Part shown: positions 48,916-58,569 of the stretch, one piece after another
How positions within the stretch are numbered: the stretch's first letter is position 1
Layout of the letters: every line of letters begins with the position of its first letter
Assembly (NCBI RefSeq): GCF_017813335.1
Contig: NZ_JAGIYY010000008.1
Span: 1-64,000, forward strand
Origin: Tianweitania sediminis
Lineage (GTDB): Bacteria > Pseudomonadota > Alphaproteobacteria > Rhizobiales > Rhizobiaceae
DNA length: 64,000 nt
Direction: 5' to 3'
Translations under genes and position numbers: made by a program
The notes under the pieces: model-generated
What the model saw: the letters and a program-made list of their open reading frames with translations, nothing else
Database searches by the model: none
What the model was told of the DNA's origin: nothing

Positions 48916-50463
48916 TTATTGCGCCTCGTTGATGAGGCGGCGCAGGAACTCGATTTCCTGGGCAAGCTTGGTGTCGGACGTCGACAAATCCTCGATCTTG
49001 CGCACGGCATGAAGAACCGTGGTGTGGTCGCGCCCGCCGAAGCGACGGCCGATCTCGGGAAGGGAGCGGGGCGTCAGTACCTTGGACAGATACATCGCAA
49101 CCTGGCGCGGCTTGACGATCGTGCGGGTACGACGGTTCGACAGGAGTTCCGTTTTCGACACGTTATAGTGCCGCGCAACAATGCGCTGGATCTCCTCGAT
49201 GCGCACGCGCTTCGGTTCGCCGGAACGGAAGATGTGGGCGAGCATCTCGTCGATGCGCTCGATATCGAGCTGCGGTTCAAACGAGCGGCGAAACAGCACC
49301 TGGTTGAAGGCACCTTCCACTTCGCGGCCGCTGCCTGGAACCGCATGGGCGATGTGGTTGAGGATTTCATCCGAGATCTCGATCGTCGGATCCTCGGCCT
49401 GCGCGGCCAGGAGCCGCCCGCGCAGCATGGACAAGCGCATCGAGAAGTCCGGCGCCGCCATTTCCAGGGACACACCGCCGGTCAAGCGGGACCGCACACG
49501 GGGCTCCAGCGACTCCAGGTCGGCCGCTGGACGGTCGGCCGCAACCACCACCTGCTTGGCGCTGTCGAGCAGCATGTTGATGAGATGGCAGAACTCGTGC
49601 TGGATCGACTTGCCCTGCAGGAACTGCATGTCGTCGATGATCAGGAGGTCGATGTCGCGCAGATGCTCCTTGAGAGCCAGCGCACTGTTGTCGCGGATCG
49701 CGGAAGCGAAGCGCCACATGAAGTACTCGGCGGTCAGGTAAACAACCCGCGAGCCCGGCCGGTTGCGAATGGCTTCGGCGGCGATTGCCTGGAGGAGGTG
49801 GGTCTTGCCCAGGCCCACGGAGGAATGGATGTATAGCGGATTGAAGCGAACGGCGTTTGGCGCGGTTTCAGCCACGGCCTTGGCGGCAGCGAAGGCAACC
49901 CGATTGGAGGGGCCTTCAACGAAGGATTCAAAGGTGTAGCGGTGGTCGAGCGGCGACCCGACACTGGATCCGCGCGCTTCGATCTCGACCGGCGCCGCGT
50001 TGCGCGGAAGGGGAGCGCTGGAGTTGGCGGGCGCGGAAGACTTCGCAGCCGTGGCAGCGCTTCCCGTAGACTTGGTGGAGCGACGCGGCTCCTTCGTGGT
50101 TTCGGCTGGTGCGGCGGCGGAAGTGGATCGCGTGGCGGAGCGAACGATTACCTCGACCTTGAGCGTCGAAGGTTCTTCAGCCTTCCACAACTCGTCGATC
50201 GTCTTGATGTAGTGGTTGTTGATCCAAGAGCGCAAAAACGCAGTTGGAACCGACAAGCGGACGATACCGCGGGACGCTTCGGCGAGTTTCATACGGCCGA
50301 ACCAGCTGTTGAACACTTCAGCACCGAGCCGAGTGCGCAGTTGGACTTTTACGCGCTCGAAAACCAGTTCGCCGGCTCCGCCGCCAATGTCCATTTGCCC
50401 CTCATGAAGTTCGATCTGCGCCGGATGGCTGTAGTCAATTCGTGCTGCAACGCCGCTTTGCAT
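48916..50463 (-). CDS. dnaA: Chromosomal replication initiator DnaA
   Basis: Binds DnaA boxes and opens the origin. The 515-residue protein has the N-terminal domain I ([20 protein letters not shown]), a low-complexity Ala/Ser/Thr linker, the AAA+ domain and the DNA-binding domain IV with [17 protein letters not shown]. The P-loop reads [10 protein letters not shown]: the first Gly of the canonical GxxxxGKT is Ser here. I chose the ATG preceded by GAGGGA; the frame is open for 34 more codons upstream. Confidence 0.95.
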   Translation of the reverse strand: MQSGVAARIDYSHPAQIELHEGQMDIGGGAGELVFERVKVQLRTRLGAEVFNSWFGRMKLAEASRGIVRLSVPTAFLRSWINNHYIKTIDELWKAEEPSTLKVEVIVRSATRSTSAAAPAETTKEPRRSTKSTGSAATAAKSSAPANSSAPLPRNAAPVEIEARGSSVGSPLDHRYTFESFVEGPSNRVAFAAAKAVAETAPNAVRFNPLYIHSSVGLGKTHLLQAIAAEAIRNRPGSRVVYLTAEYFMWRFASAIRDNSALALKEHLRDIDLLIIDDMQFLQGKSIQHEFCHLINMLLDSAKQVVVAADRPAADLESLEPRVRSRLTGGVSLEMAAPDFSMRLSMLRGRLLAAQAEDPTIEISDEILNHIAHAVPGSGREVEGAFNQVLFRRSFEPQLDIERIDEMLAHIFRSGEPKRVRIEEIQRIVARHYNVSKTELLSNRRTRTIVKPRQVAMYLSKVLTPRSLPEIGRRFGGRDHTTVLHAVRKIEDLSTSDTKLAQEIEFLRRLINEAQ

Positions 50464-51210
50464 TCTATGCCGTCCCTCGTCCGTTCTTGTCAGGGCTCGC
50501 AAGGATTGCGAAGCCCGCATTTTGTTGCGCCTTCGCTCCTCGTAAGCAAAGACACAGCCCGTCAACTCTGCTCCGGTCTTCAGCGGACCGGTTCAAGATC
50601 TCCTTGTCGATGGGCAAACCTCCGGCGTGGCTGGCGAATCCACCATCCTCGCTTCACAACGGCTGTTGTGGGTTGGCACCTGTCGAAACCAGCGCAAAAG
50701 TATACAACGTCCGTTCATCGGCAAAACTGCCGACGCAGCGACCCTGCATGTCCGAGTTGGGTTAAAGACCCCCGTCCGACCCCTTTGGCTGAGAAGGACT
50801 TTACCGTTTCCCAACGACGCCAGACAAGCGCCCACTTCATCGAATTTTAACGTTTATTGAGCGATCGGCGGACTTTGGCAGCACTCCGAAAGCGCGTTAA
50901 TCTTGTAAGCCCTTTCGGAATCTAGAGCTTTTCGCGACGGCCGGTTCTGTACGGTCACAGAATAAAAATTTTCAAAGAAATTGCTTGACTCTCACGCCTC
51001 CAAGACCGGTCGTCCTGCTTGTGGGAAGCCTGTGGATAACGTCCGGCAAAATGCTGTTTATACAACGTTTTTGACGATGGCCATCCGGAAAAGAATAGCT
51101 GCTACAACAGCATTTTCAAATGCTTAGCCGAAGTTGTCAGGCGGGCTGAAACAGCAAACGCAAAAAACCGCCTCGCGGCTCCGTTTGGAGCCTGCGAGTC
51201 GGCAAACAAA
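50464..51210. promoter_or_regulatory. Long dnaA upstream region with DnaA box and GANTC sites
   Basis: About 750 bases between dnaA and the rpsT terminator without a convincing gene. It holds one perfect DnaA box (TGTGGATAA, 51031-51039), an AT-rich stretch (about 50960-50985) and a small inverted repeat TTCTGT/ACAGAA (50945-50962). Four GANTC sites, the recognition sequence of the CcrM methylase, lie at 50636, 50918, 50987 and 51196. These fit control of dnaA by DnaA and by cell-cycle methylation. One box alone does not make a convincing replication origin. Confidence 0.55.
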
Positions 51211-51231
51211 AACCTGGCCTCAGGCCAGGTT
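51206..51231 (-). terminator. Rho-independent terminator of rpsT
   Basis: A perfect 9-bp stem (AACCTGGCC/GGCCAGGTT) with a 3-nt loop, followed on the minus strand by TTTTTG, lies 23 bases after the rpsT stop codon. Confidence 0.88.
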
Positions 51232-51254
51232 TCAAGATGGAACTGGAAAGTCGC

Positions 51255-51527
51255 TTAGGCGGACGCGGAAAGCGTCTTCAGCCGCGAAGCCAAGCGCGAA
51301 ACTTTGCGCGACGCCGTGTTGCGGTGAATCACGCCCTTGCCGGCTGCACGCATCAGTTCAGGCTCGGCAGCCTTGAAGGCCACGGCTGCGGCTTCCTTGT
51401 CGCCTGCCAGCAATGCTTCCTCGACCTTGCGCACGAAAGTACGAACACGCGAACGACGCGTCTTGTTGACCGCGGTGCGGCGGGCGATCTTACGCGCCGC
51501 CTTCTTGGCCGAAGTTGTATTGGCCAT
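51255..51527 (-). CDS. rpsT: 30S ribosomal protein S20
   Basis: A basic, helical primary-binding protein of 90 residues, beginning [17 protein letters not shown] and containing the conserved [19 protein letters not shown] segment. It is monocistronic, with its own terminator, upstream of dnaA in the same orientation. Confidence 0.96.
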   Translation of the reverse strand: MANTTSAKKAARKIARRTAVNKTRRSRVRTFVRKVEEALLAGDKEAAAVAFKAAEPELMRAAGKGVIHRNTASRKVSRLASRLKTLSASA

Positions 51528-51677
51528 AATGCCTCTCTATTAACCGTCAGGGGGTGCAGGCACGAGGCCGCACAAAAAACAAAGCGGCAGCCACGAGGCC
51601 ACCACACGTGGCGCGGCTTATAGGCAGAGATTGGCAAAGCGTCAATGCCTTTCCGCCCTTTGCCGCGCCGCAAAGGC

Positions 51678-52451
51678 TCAGCGATTGTTGAAGGACGGCT
51701 TCCGCTTCTCGGAAAAGGCGGACATGCCTTCCTTCTGGTCTTCCAGCGCGAACATGGAATGGAAAACGCGACGCTCGAACCGCAGCCCTTCCGAAAGGCT
51801 GACCTCATAGGAGCGGTTCACCGCTTCCTTGTTCATCATCACGGCCGGCAAGGAGAAGCTGGCGATCTTGTCGGCGGCTTTGAGGGCTTCTTCCAGAAGC
51901 TCGCCCGCTGGAACGACGCGCGAAACCAGTCCGCTGCGCTCGGCTTCCGCTGCATCCATCATGCGGCCCGTCAGGCACATATCCATGGCCTTCGACTTGC
52001 CCACGAAGCGGGTCAGGCGCTGCGAGCCGCCCATGCCGGGCATGACGCCGAGCGTAATCTCCGGCTGGCCGAACTTGGCGGTGTCAGAAGCGATAATGAA
52101 GTCACAGGCCATGGCGAGCTCGCAGCCGCCGCCCAGCGCATAACCGGAAACCGCTGCGATGATCGGCTTGCGCACCCGCAGCATGGCATCCCATTCGGCG
52201 AAGAAGTCGTCGAGATAAGATTGGACGAAGCTCCGGCTCTGCATCTCCTTGATGTCCGCACCGGCTGCAAACGCCTTTTCCGAACCCGTGATGACGATGC
52301 AGCCGATCGTGGTGTCCGCTTCAAAGGCCTGGAGAGCGGCCAATACGTCCCGCGTCAGGCCGCTGTTGATTGCATTCAGCGCTTGCGGTCGGTTCAACGT
52401 GATCAGCCCGACCTTGCCACGGGTTTCAGTCAGGATCGTTTCGTAGGCCAT
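51678..52451 (-). CDS. Enoyl-CoA hydratase
   Basis: A crotonase-fold enzyme of 257 residues that hydrates trans-2-enoyl-CoA in beta-oxidation. The oxyanion-hole loops are [10 protein letters not shown] and [16 protein letters not shown]. The two catalytic Glu lie in GGGCELA and [16 protein letters not shown]. The substrate range is unknown, but the protein resembles short-chain FadB1/PaaF-type hydratases. The same gene is often found between rpsT and mutM in related genomes. Confidence 0.92.
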   Translation of the reverse strand: MAYETILTETRGKVGLITLNRPQALNAINSGLTRDVLAALQAFEADTTIGCIVITGSEKAFAAGADIKEMQSRSFVQSYLDDFFAEWDAMLRVRKPIIAAVSGYALGGGCELAMACDFIIASDTAKFGQPEITLGVMPGMGGSQRLTRFVGKSKAMDMCLTGRMMDAAEAERSGLVSRVVPAGELLEEALKAADKIASFSLPAVMMNKEAVNRSYEVSLSEGLRFERRVFHSMFALEDQKEGMSAFSEKRKPSFNNR

Positions 52452-52498
52452 GGTGTCCTCCAGTTGGTCCGCTCAGCGCTTCATCAGCGCGACCAATA

Positions 52499-53389
52499 TC
52501 AGCGCTGACAGCGGGGGCAATAGAAAGTGGACCGTCCCGCCTGCACGATACGCTGCACAACGCCTGTGCACGACAGGCGAGCGCAGGGCGATCCCTCCTG
52601 GTCGTAGACCTGAAAGGAGTGCTGGAAGTAACCGAGCGACCCATCGGCCTGCCGGTGGTCCCGCAGGGTGGATCCGCCAGCCGCAACGGCATCGGCGATA
52701 ACGGTTCGGATTGCTTCGGCCAAACGCCGGCTGCGCACGGTTTCCTTGCCTGGCTTACCCGCAATCGTTCCGGCCAGCCGCTTGGGCGACAAGGCTGCCC
52801 GCCACAGTGCTTCGCAGACATAGATGTTGCCGAGGCCGGCAATCAGGTGCTGGTCAAGCAACGCCGACTTCAGCGGCGTCTTCTTGTTGCGCAGCATGTC
52901 GGACAGGAGCGCGCCGTCAAGCGCGTTGCCGGTTGGCTCGACGCCGAGATCAGCCAGCAGCGGGTGGGCCGTCAAGGTATCCGCTTCGGCCAGAAGCATG
53001 AAGCCGAAGCGGCGCGGATCGTTGAAGATGACCTGCGCTTCTCCTTCCGGCCGCGAAAGGTGGAACACGACGTGATCGTGCTTTTGGTCCTTGGACCGCG
53101 GGTGGTGAAAAGCGCCGGGCTGATCGGTCTCGCTTTCTTGCTCGATTCGAAACGAACCCGACATGCCGAGATGGGCGATCACAACGGACCCGTCGTCGAG
53201 ATGCATCAAGAGGTATTTCGCGCGCCGCGCGAGAGCATCGATGCGACGCCCCTGGAGACGCATCGCGAAATCCGGGGGAAACGGGAACCGCAAATCCGGT
53301 CGACGCAGATCGAGCCGCGTGATCGAGGCGCCTTCCATCAGGGGCTGCAAGCCGCGTCGAACGGTTTCGACTTCCGGCAGCTCAGGCAC
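52499..53389 (-). CDS. mutM: Formamidopyrimidine-DNA glycosylase (Fpg)
   Basis: Removes 8-oxoguanine and other oxidised purines. Starting at GTG, the protein reads [13 protein letters not shown] after the initiator, which gives the catalytic N-terminal Pro and Glu. The C-terminal zinc finger is Cys-x4-Cys ... YCPRCQR and the helix-two-turn-helix carries [17 protein letters not shown]. The length is 296 residues. The start lies inside the end of deoB, an overlap of eight bases. Confidence 0.94.
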   Translation of the reverse strand: MPELPEVETVRRGLQPLMEGASITRLDLRRPDLRFPFPPDFAMRLQGRRIDALARRAKYLLMHLDDGSVVIAHLGMSGSFRIEQESETDQPGAFHHPRSKDQKHDHVVFHLSRPEGEAQVIFNDPRRFGFMLLAEADTLTAHPLLADLGVEPTGNALDGALLSDMLRNKKTPLKSALLDQHLIAGLGNIYVCEALWRAALSPKRLAGTIAGKPGKETVRSRRLAEAIRTVIADAVAAGGSTLRDHRQADGSLGYFQHSFQVYDQEGSPCARLSCTGVVQRIVQAGRSTFYCPRCQR

Positions 53390-54614
53390 GAGGACCCCTG
53401 ATCTGCGGCAGGAAGGACGTTCCGGGACCAACGGGTTCCAGCCCAAGATGCGCGGCAACCGTTTCCCCGACGTCGGAATAGGTTGCGCGGATGCCAACTG
53501 ACACAGGCTGGAGGCCCGGTCCCGCGCCGAGGATGGGCACGCGTTCACGCGTATGGTCGGTGCCCCGGAAGGTCGGGTCGCAACCGTGATCGGCGGTGAG
53601 GATCAACATGTCGCCCGCACGAAGTCGGTCCAGCGCCTCAGGCAACCTTGCATCAAACGCTTCCAAGGCAGCAGCATAGCCGGGCACATCGCGGCGATGG
53701 CCGAAATTGGTGTCGAAATCCACGAAGTTGGCAAAAACGAGGTCGCCATCTGCGGCATCGTCCATGGCGCTCAGGGCCTTGTCGAACATGGCCATGTTTC
53801 CGGCACCCTTGCGCGTTTCCGTCACGCCGCGATGGGCAAAGATGTCACCGATCTTGCCGATCCCGATCACGCGGCGGCCTCGTTCGGTCAAACGGTCCAG
53901 CAAAGTCGGTCCGGGCGGAGGCGTGGCGAAGTCGCGCCGGTTGGGCGTGCGCTGGAATGTTCCCGCCGTTTCGCCAAGAAAGGGACGAGCAATGACGCGA
54001 CCGATGTTCAGGGGATCCACGAGGCGGCGCACTGTTTGGCACAGCGCGTAAAGCCGCTCCAATCCGAAATGCTCCTCATGCGCTGCAATCTGGAGCACGG
54101 AGTCTACCGATGTGTAGCAGATGGGCTTGCCGGTTCGGATATGTTCTTCGCCGAATGCCTCCAGAACGCCCGTGCCGGAGCCATGGCAGTTTCCGAGGAT
54201 GCCCGGCAAGGCGGCTTCCTCAATCATGGCCCGGGTTAAAGCGGGGGGGAAGCTCGGAATGGTGTCCGGGAAATAGCCCCAGTCTGTCGACACGGGAAAG
54301 GACGCGAGCTCCCAATGACCGGATGGCGTGTCTTTGCCGCTCGAGATCTCCGTTGCCGCGCCAAAAAACCCGATGGTGGAAGGTGGTGGAAGGGACGCGT
54401 TGTGGGACAACGCGGATGCGTGCAGCAGTCCCAGCGCTTGCATGTTGGGCAAAAGCAGCGGCCCCCGCCGCAGGCCCTCCGCGTTGCCCCGTCCGTCGGC
54501 GCAGGCAGCGCGGATGTTGCCGAAGGTGTCGGCGCCGAGATCGCCGTAGCGATCCGCGTCGGGCGCGCAGCCGACGCCAAAGGAATCAAGAACGAATAGG
54601 AAAGCGCGCGCCAT
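53382..54614 (-). CDS. deoB: Phosphopentomutase DeoB
   Basis: Interconverts ribose or deoxyribose 1- and 5-phosphates in nucleoside salvage. An alkaline-phosphatase-superfamily protein of 410 residues with metal ligands in [16 protein letters not shown], the phospho-acceptor Thr in [11 protein letters not shown] and further ligands in [20 protein letters not shown]. No other deo genes are nearby. Confidence 0.95.
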   Translation of the reverse strand: MARAFLFVLDSFGVGCAPDADRYGDLGADTFGNIRAACADGRGNAEGLRRGPLLLPNMQALGLLHASALSHNASLPPPSTIGFFGAATEISSGKDTPSGHWELASFPVSTDWGYFPDTIPSFPPALTRAMIEEAALPGILGNCHGSGTGVLEAFGEEHIRTGKPICYTSVDSVLQIAAHEEHFGLERLYALCQTVRRLVDPLNIGRVIARPFLGETAGTFQRTPNRRDFATPPPGPTLLDRLTERGRRVIGIGKIGDIFAHRGVTETRKGAGNMAMFDKALSAMDDAADGDLVFANFVDFDTNFGHRRDVPGYAAALEAFDARLPEALDRLRAGDMLILTADHGCDPTFRGTDHTRERVPILGAGPGLQPVSVGIRATYSDVGETVAAHLGLEPVGPGTSFLPQIRGPRA

Positions 54615-54676
54615 GCCAGGTCCCTTGCAACACGCAACAGATAAACTGCCGGCGCGCTTTCTCCAACGCCGGGAGA

Positions 54677-55276
54677 TCAGCAGTCGTTGCAGGGGATCTC
54701 GGCACTCATGCGCGGCCGCAGGTAATAGGTCTCGTTCATGGAGATCCCGTCAAACGCTGCTTGCAGCCCGAGCGCCTGCTTCTGGCCCGCCGTGTAGGTA
54801 ATCACGGGCTCATAGGCGAGGCCGCTGTCCACTCGGATCAGGAAGGTGTTGGGAGTACGCAATGCGGCGGGCACCGTGACGGTCGCATTCTTCGCCAGGC
54901 CGGCAGTGAAGCTCCCGCCCGCCATCTTGCGCGACCAGGCCACGGTTGCCTTCGGTGTGGTTTCGTCGCTGATGCGGATGGCGGTGACGTTGATGATCGG
55001 CTGGCTGCGGTTATAGGGCTGCAGCAGGGAATCGCCGATGCGCATGATTGCCTGCACTTCGCTGCGCGTGATTTCGGGCTGCTGGGCAATCAGGTCGCCC
55101 ACCATGCTGCCGGCGCGGCCAAGCTTCTTGTTGGCCTCGATGCCCTGCGAAACTTCCATGGTGACGAGGTACATGCACAGGAGGATCGGCGCGATGAAAG
55201 CGAACTCAATGGCCGCGACGCCGCGCTTGTCGTGCAGGAAACTGCGCGCGACTTTGAAAGCCCTGTTCGGAAGCAT
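54677..55276 (-). CDS. TadE-like pilus assembly protein (second copy)
   Basis: A 199-residue pseudopilin. After a short basic leader, the prepilin peptidase motif [11 protein letters not shown] (cleavage after Gly) starts a hydrophobic helix. The rest is a periplasmic domain ending in EIPCNDC. I chose the ATG eight bases after a GGAG site; longer frames starting up to 14 codons earlier would overlap the neighbouring gene. Together with the upstream gene it forms a TadE/TadF-like minor pilin pair. Confidence 0.82.
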   Translation of the reverse strand: MLPNRAFKVARSFLHDKRGVAAIEFAFIAPILLCMYLVTMEVSQGIEANKKLGRAGSMVGDLIAQQPEITRSEVQAIMRIGDSLLQPYNRSQPIINVTAIRISDETTPKATVAWSRKMAGGSFTAGLAKNATVTVPAALRTPNTFLIRVDSGLAYEPVITYTAGQKQALGLQAAFDGISMNETYYLRPRMSAEIPCNDC

Positions 55277-55298
55277 GGCGAAAACTCCGGAAGCGAGG

Positions 55299-55895
55299 TC
55301 AGTCATCGAACGGCTCATTCTGCCAGGTGGCGGTGGCGAATTGCAGTGTGTTTCCGCCCTTGAGATTGGACATGGAGCGGCGCATGAGATCGGTGATCAC
55401 AGGCCAGCGGTAGAACACGCGCAGCATGTTGATGGTGCCCGAAGCGCCGGGATTGATGGCGAAGCCGGATGTGTCAATATCGTCGTCGGCCGTCAGACGG
55501 ATGCGAACCGCCGCGGCATCGGCGAAGCTCGTGAACTGCCGCAGATCGACTTCGAGGTTGGCTTTACAATCGCCGGGAGCGATGACGCCCATACGCTCGC
55601 AGATCATGTCTTCCAGCTTGGTGCCAGAGACCTGGGCCGGACGCAGTTGGCCGGTGCGCAACTCACGGGCGATGTCGTCGGCCGTGTTGGAAAGCATCTG
55701 CTGCCCAGCAAACGAAAGGCAGCTTTCCAGGATCGCAAAAACAAGCAACGAAAACGGAATGGCCAGCGCCACGAACTCGATGGCCGTGCTGCCGCCCCGG
55801 TGCTGGCGAAAAGACCGAAACAAGCCGCGCAAGCTCGTGCAGCGAGGGGCCGGTGTGGTGTGATCGAGCCTCTTGCGAGGTTGGAAGGGTTGCAT
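55299..55895 (-). CDS. TadE-like pilus assembly protein
   Basis: A 198-residue pseudopilin with the cleavage motif RGG|STAIEFVALAIPFSLL at about residues 33-50 and a periplasmic domain with two Cys (MICERMGVIAPGDCKA) likely to form a disulfide. TadE-like proteins are minor pilins needed for Flp pilus assembly. It precedes the second TadE-like gene by 22 bases. Confidence 0.84.
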   Translation of the reverse strand: MQPFQPRKRLDHTTPAPRCTSLRGLFRSFRQHRGGSTAIEFVALAIPFSLLVFAILESCLSFAGQQMLSNTADDIARELRTGQLRPAQVSGTKLEDMICERMGVIAPGDCKANLEVDLRQFTSFADAAAVRIRLTADDDIDTSGFAINPGASGTINMLRVFYRWPVITDLMRRSMSNLKGGNTLQFATATWQNEPFDD

Positions 55896-56022
55896 CGATG
55901 ATCCTCAGCCGTGGCTGGATTGATGCTGACACCCTACACGGAGCGCCTTGCTGTCCCGTTTTGAAAGTAGATTGGATTCAAAGCTGCGAAAAAAGGATCC
56001 GTTAACCGAAGGCCTCGACGGA

Positions 56023-56442
56023 TTACTGACTGCTGATTTCGCTTTCTGATTGCCGTTCCGCGTCATTCTTATAGGCGCCCTCGCAGAACGGGGTGCAAGA
56101 CAGTGTTTGCACCTGGGCGCGGCGATAAACCCGGATTGAGCCCGCTTCCTGGCGCGAGACGGTGACCTGCTGGTCCACGATCGGGGAGCCCTGCTGGTCC
56201 AGCACCACCACATTGGTTCTGCCGAAGCCCTTGCCGGTCAGCACGATCGTCTGCGAGTCCTGAACCGAGGCGTCCACGATGGCCGAGTTGCCGATGACAA
56301 TGGTGTCGATCGGGCGTGCAACCTTCACAATCTTGGCCTGGTTCATCACCACCTCTATTCCCTCCGCCTGGGCGTTGGCCGGCACAGCCCACAAAGCGGC
56401 TGCCAAAAACATCGGCGCGGCGGCGAACTGAAAAAGGCGCAT
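56023..56442 (-). CDS. Stand-alone pilus secretin N-terminal-domain protein
   Basis: An exported 139-residue protein: signal peptide (MRLFQFAAAPMFLAAALWAV), then one domain equivalent to the N-terminal domain of CpaC (T2SS/T3SS pilus N). KIVKVARPIDTIVIGNSAIVDASVQD and GKGFGRTNVVVLDQ line up with CpaC's own N-domain, but no secretin barrel follows. It ends with a short Cys pair (LSCTPFCEGAYKND). The ATG has a GGAG site six bases upstream. It is divergent from flp and likely works at the Tad secretin. Confidence 0.82.
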   Translation of the reverse strand: MRLFQFAAAPMFLAAALWAVPANAQAEGIEVVMNQAKIVKVARPIDTIVIGNSAIVDASVQDSQTIVLTGKGFGRTNVVVLDQQGSPIVDQQVTVSRQEAGSIRVYRRAQVQTLSCTPFCEGAYKNDAERQSESEISSQ

Positions 56443-56790
56443 GGTGATCTCCGGAAGCGAGTTCTTCACGGAACATGAAGGAGATTGGTGAAACAAGCGT
56501 TAAGTCTCACCAGTGGCCCCTAAGGCGACACGATTAGGACTTTCGTAACCATAAAAACGGCGCTTCCAAGATCCGCGGGAACAACAGAGCAGGAAACAGC
56601 TTGTGGCGCTCGCAACCTTGCGCAAGGCAAGCGTGTGTTAACTACGCCACTGCTTGAGGAAAAGTAAGGATTGATTAAGCGCGTCCTTTAAGCCGATTGC
56701 AACAGCTTCAGGTTAGTTTCCACTCATCCGATCGACACAGCAGAAACGTTGACGGACTTGCTGTAACCGCGTTGAGTAGGAGCTCAAAAC
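56443..56790. promoter_or_regulatory. Divergent pilus control region with 12-bp palindrome
   Basis: A 348-base gap between the divergent pilus genes. It contains the perfect palindrome CCTTGCGCAAGG (56616-56627), a likely dimer binding site, and two TTAA half-sites separated by nine bases (56674-56690), not the seven of the CtrA consensus. An AGGAG ribosome-binding site for flp lies at 56778. I saw no gene inside. Confidence 0.5.
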
Positions 56791-56964
56791 ATGTCCAAGC
56801 TTTTTGCACGTTTTGCCAAGAATGAATCCGGCGCTACCGCTATCGAGTACGGCCTGATCGCCGCTTTGATCGCCCTCGCTATCGTTGCCGGCGCTACCAC
56901 GCTGGGTGAAGGCCTGAGCGAGCAGTTCAACTTCGTTGCCAGCGAACTGGCAAACTCCCAGTAA
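56791..56964 (+). CDS. Flp-type major pilin
   Basis: A 57-residue prepilin. The short basic leader ends in NESG and the prepilin peptidase cuts before ATAIEYGLIAALIALAIV, the classic Flp G|xxxxEY motif with the hydrophobic assembly helix. The mature tail is short and polar. The gene has a good AGGAG site, its own terminator and an upstream regulatory gap, consistent with a highly expressed structural subunit. Confidence 0.92.
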   Translation: MSKLFARFAKNESGATAIEYGLIAALIALAIVAGATTLGEGLSEQFNFVASELANSQ

Positions 56965-56984
56965 GCCAGACCAGCGGCTTCATC

Positions 56985-57017
56985 AAAAGGCCGTCTCCCC
57001 GGAGGCGGCCTTTTCTT
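56985..57017 (+). terminator. Rho-independent terminator after the pilin gene
   Basis: AAAAGGCCG followed by TCTCC pairs with GGAGG and CGGCCTTTT around a 2-4-nt tip, then TTTTCTTTTT. It lies about 20 bases after the pilin stop. Such a strong site would raise pilin mRNA relative to the cpa genes downstream. Confidence 0.85.
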
Positions 57018-57093
57018 TTTCCTGAACTATCGAAATAGATCTTAAAGGCCGCTCTCGACCGTAAGTGGCGGTCACACCCGACGGAGTCTCGCC

Positions 57094-57606
57094 ATGCTCA
57101 GCGCAGCCATCTTCGTGATCTTTCCGTTCTGCATGGTGTATGCCGCTGTGTCCGACATGGTCACGATGACGATTGCCAATCGTGTGTCGATCCTTCTCGT
57201 TGTGACATTTGCTGCTCTTGCACCGCTCACTGGCATGGACTGGCAAACCTACGGCATGCACTTCGCAGCAGGCGGGCTTGTTCTTGCCGTGACCTTCGGA
57301 CTGTTTGCGATCGGTGCGATGGGTGGTGGCGATGCCAAACTGCTCGCTGCCACCTCCGTGTGGATGGGGCTGGGTCTTCCGCTGGCGCAATATGTCGTCT
57401 GGAGCGGGATGGTTGGCGGATTGCTGACGATCGGCATCCTTGCTTTCCGCTATTCCCCATTTGCCATTTACGCGAGCAACAACCTGTTTTTGCGCCACCT
57501 GGCTGATAGCAAAGCCGGCATCCCCTATGGAATCGCCCTCGGCATCGCAGGTCTTCTGGCGTTCCCAAACTCTGCACTGGCGCTTTGGGTACTAGGTACA
57601 AGGTGA
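57094..57606 (+). CDS. cpaA: Prepilin peptidase CpaA/TadV
   Basis: Integral-membrane aspartate protease of 170 residues that processes the Flp pilin and the TadE-like pseudopilins. The two catalytic Asp are in AVSDMVTMTIANRVS and in the GGGDAKLLAA (GxGDxKL-type) motif. It has five to six membrane helices. It lacks the N-methylation domain of long PilD enzymes, as usual for CpaA. Confidence 0.92.
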   Translation: MLSAAIFVIFPFCMVYAAVSDMVTMTIANRVSILLVVTFAALAPLTGMDWQTYGMHFAAGGLVLAVTFGLFAIGAMGGGDAKLLAATSVWMGLGLPLAQYVVWSGMVGGLLTIGILAFRYSPFAIYASNNLFLRHLADSKAGIPYGIALGIAGLLAFPNSALALWVLGTR

Positions 57607-57667
57607 ACAGCTCGACCCCAGAGATCGGGCCTAATTGACTAAAGATTAAATTAAGCACGTTTCTAAG

Positions 57668-57704
57668 CTGCCCGTTAACCGTAATTTGACCATTCGACGG
57701 GCAG
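57668..57704 (+). repeat. Inverted repeat upstream of cpaB
   Basis: CTGCCCGT (57668-57675) and ACGGGCAG (57697-57704) are perfect complements separated by 21 bases, in the 144-base gap between cpaA and cpaB. It could be an operator or an RNA hairpin reducing read-through. Confidence 0.5.
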
Positions 57705-57750
57705 TATCCGGACCAGCGCAGAGATTGCGTCCTGTTTGAAGGTCCGTAAG

Positions 57751-58569
57751 ATGAACGCATCCCGTGTCATTATTCTTGGGGTCGCCGTGGCTGCCGCGGC
57801 GGGCGCAGGCTATGTGGCCAAACGCATGGCAGCCCAGCCGCCGCAGGTGGTCGCGGTCCAGCAGCAGCCCGATGCGCCGCAGATCCAACTCGAAGATGTG
57901 CTGGTGCTGAACGCCAACCTGCCGATGGGTGCGGCCATCGAGGACCAGCTGAAATGGCAGCCCTGGCCGGCGGACGCCGTGAGCGAGGGGTTCATCACCC
58001 GCTCGGCAGAACCGGATGCGATGGAAACCTTGAAAGGGTCGATCGCACGCGATGCCATTTACACGGGTGAGCCACTGCGCCGGTCCAAGCTGATCGGCCA
58101 AGGGCAAAGCTTCATGTCGTCGATCCTGCCTAGCGGAAAGCGCGCGGTTGCAACTCAAATCGCTGCCGATACCTCCGCAGGCGGCTTCATCCTTCCGAAC
58201 GACACCGTCGACGTGATCATGACGCGCCGCGCCACGGAGCAGGGTGCGGGCGCCGGTGAAGGTTTCGTTACGGAAACGATCCTGCAGAATATCCGCGTGC
58301 TGGCGATCGACCAGGCAATTCAGGAAGACGAGGAAGGCAAGCGCGTGCGGGTGGGCCAGACGGCCACCCTGGAGCTGACGCCGCAGCAGGCGGAAATCAT
58401 AACGGTCGCCCAGCAGATGGCAGACCGGCTCACTTTATCGCTGCGCTCCATCACAGATACGCAGGATCAGGATCTCGCCGAAGCAGACTACCTCGTCAAC
58501 GGGCAAGGCAAGCGCGGCACGATCCGCCTGATCAAGTCGGGCGAATTTTCGGAACAGGGGGCGCGCTGA
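57751..58569 (+). CDS. cpaB: Flp pilus assembly protein CpaB/RcpC
   Basis: A 272-residue protein with an N-terminal membrane anchor (about 4-22) and a periplasmic SAF domain (about 45-115, LVLNANLPMGAAIEDQLKWQPWP), then the RcpC/CpaB domain (AVATQIAADTSAGGFILPNDTVDVIMTRR). Thought to stabilise the secretin in the periplasm. The ATG shown starts the anchor helix. The stop overlaps cpaC by one base. Confidence 0.92.
   Translation: MNASRVIILGVAVAAAAGAGYVAKRMAAQPPQVVAVQQQPDAPQIQLEDVLVLNANLPMGAAIEDQLKWQPWPADAVSEGFITRSAEPDAMETLKGSIARDAIYTGEPLRRSKLIGQGQSFMSSILPSGKRAVATQIAADTSAGGFILPNDTVDVIMTRRATEQGAGAGEGFVTETILQNIRVLAIDQAIQEDEEGKRVRVGQTATLELTPQQAEIITVAQQMADRLTLSLRSITDTQDQDLAEADYLVNGQGKRGTIRLIKSGEFSEQGAR

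Noticed and set aside
50464-51254. Replication origin oriC
   Set aside because: Only one exact DnaA box and no repeated AT-rich unwinding element. Location beside dnaA is not enough in alphaproteobacteria.
56674-56690. Possible CtrA site TTAA-N9-TTAA upstream of flp
   Set aside because: The CtrA consensus needs seven bases between half-sites; nine are present.
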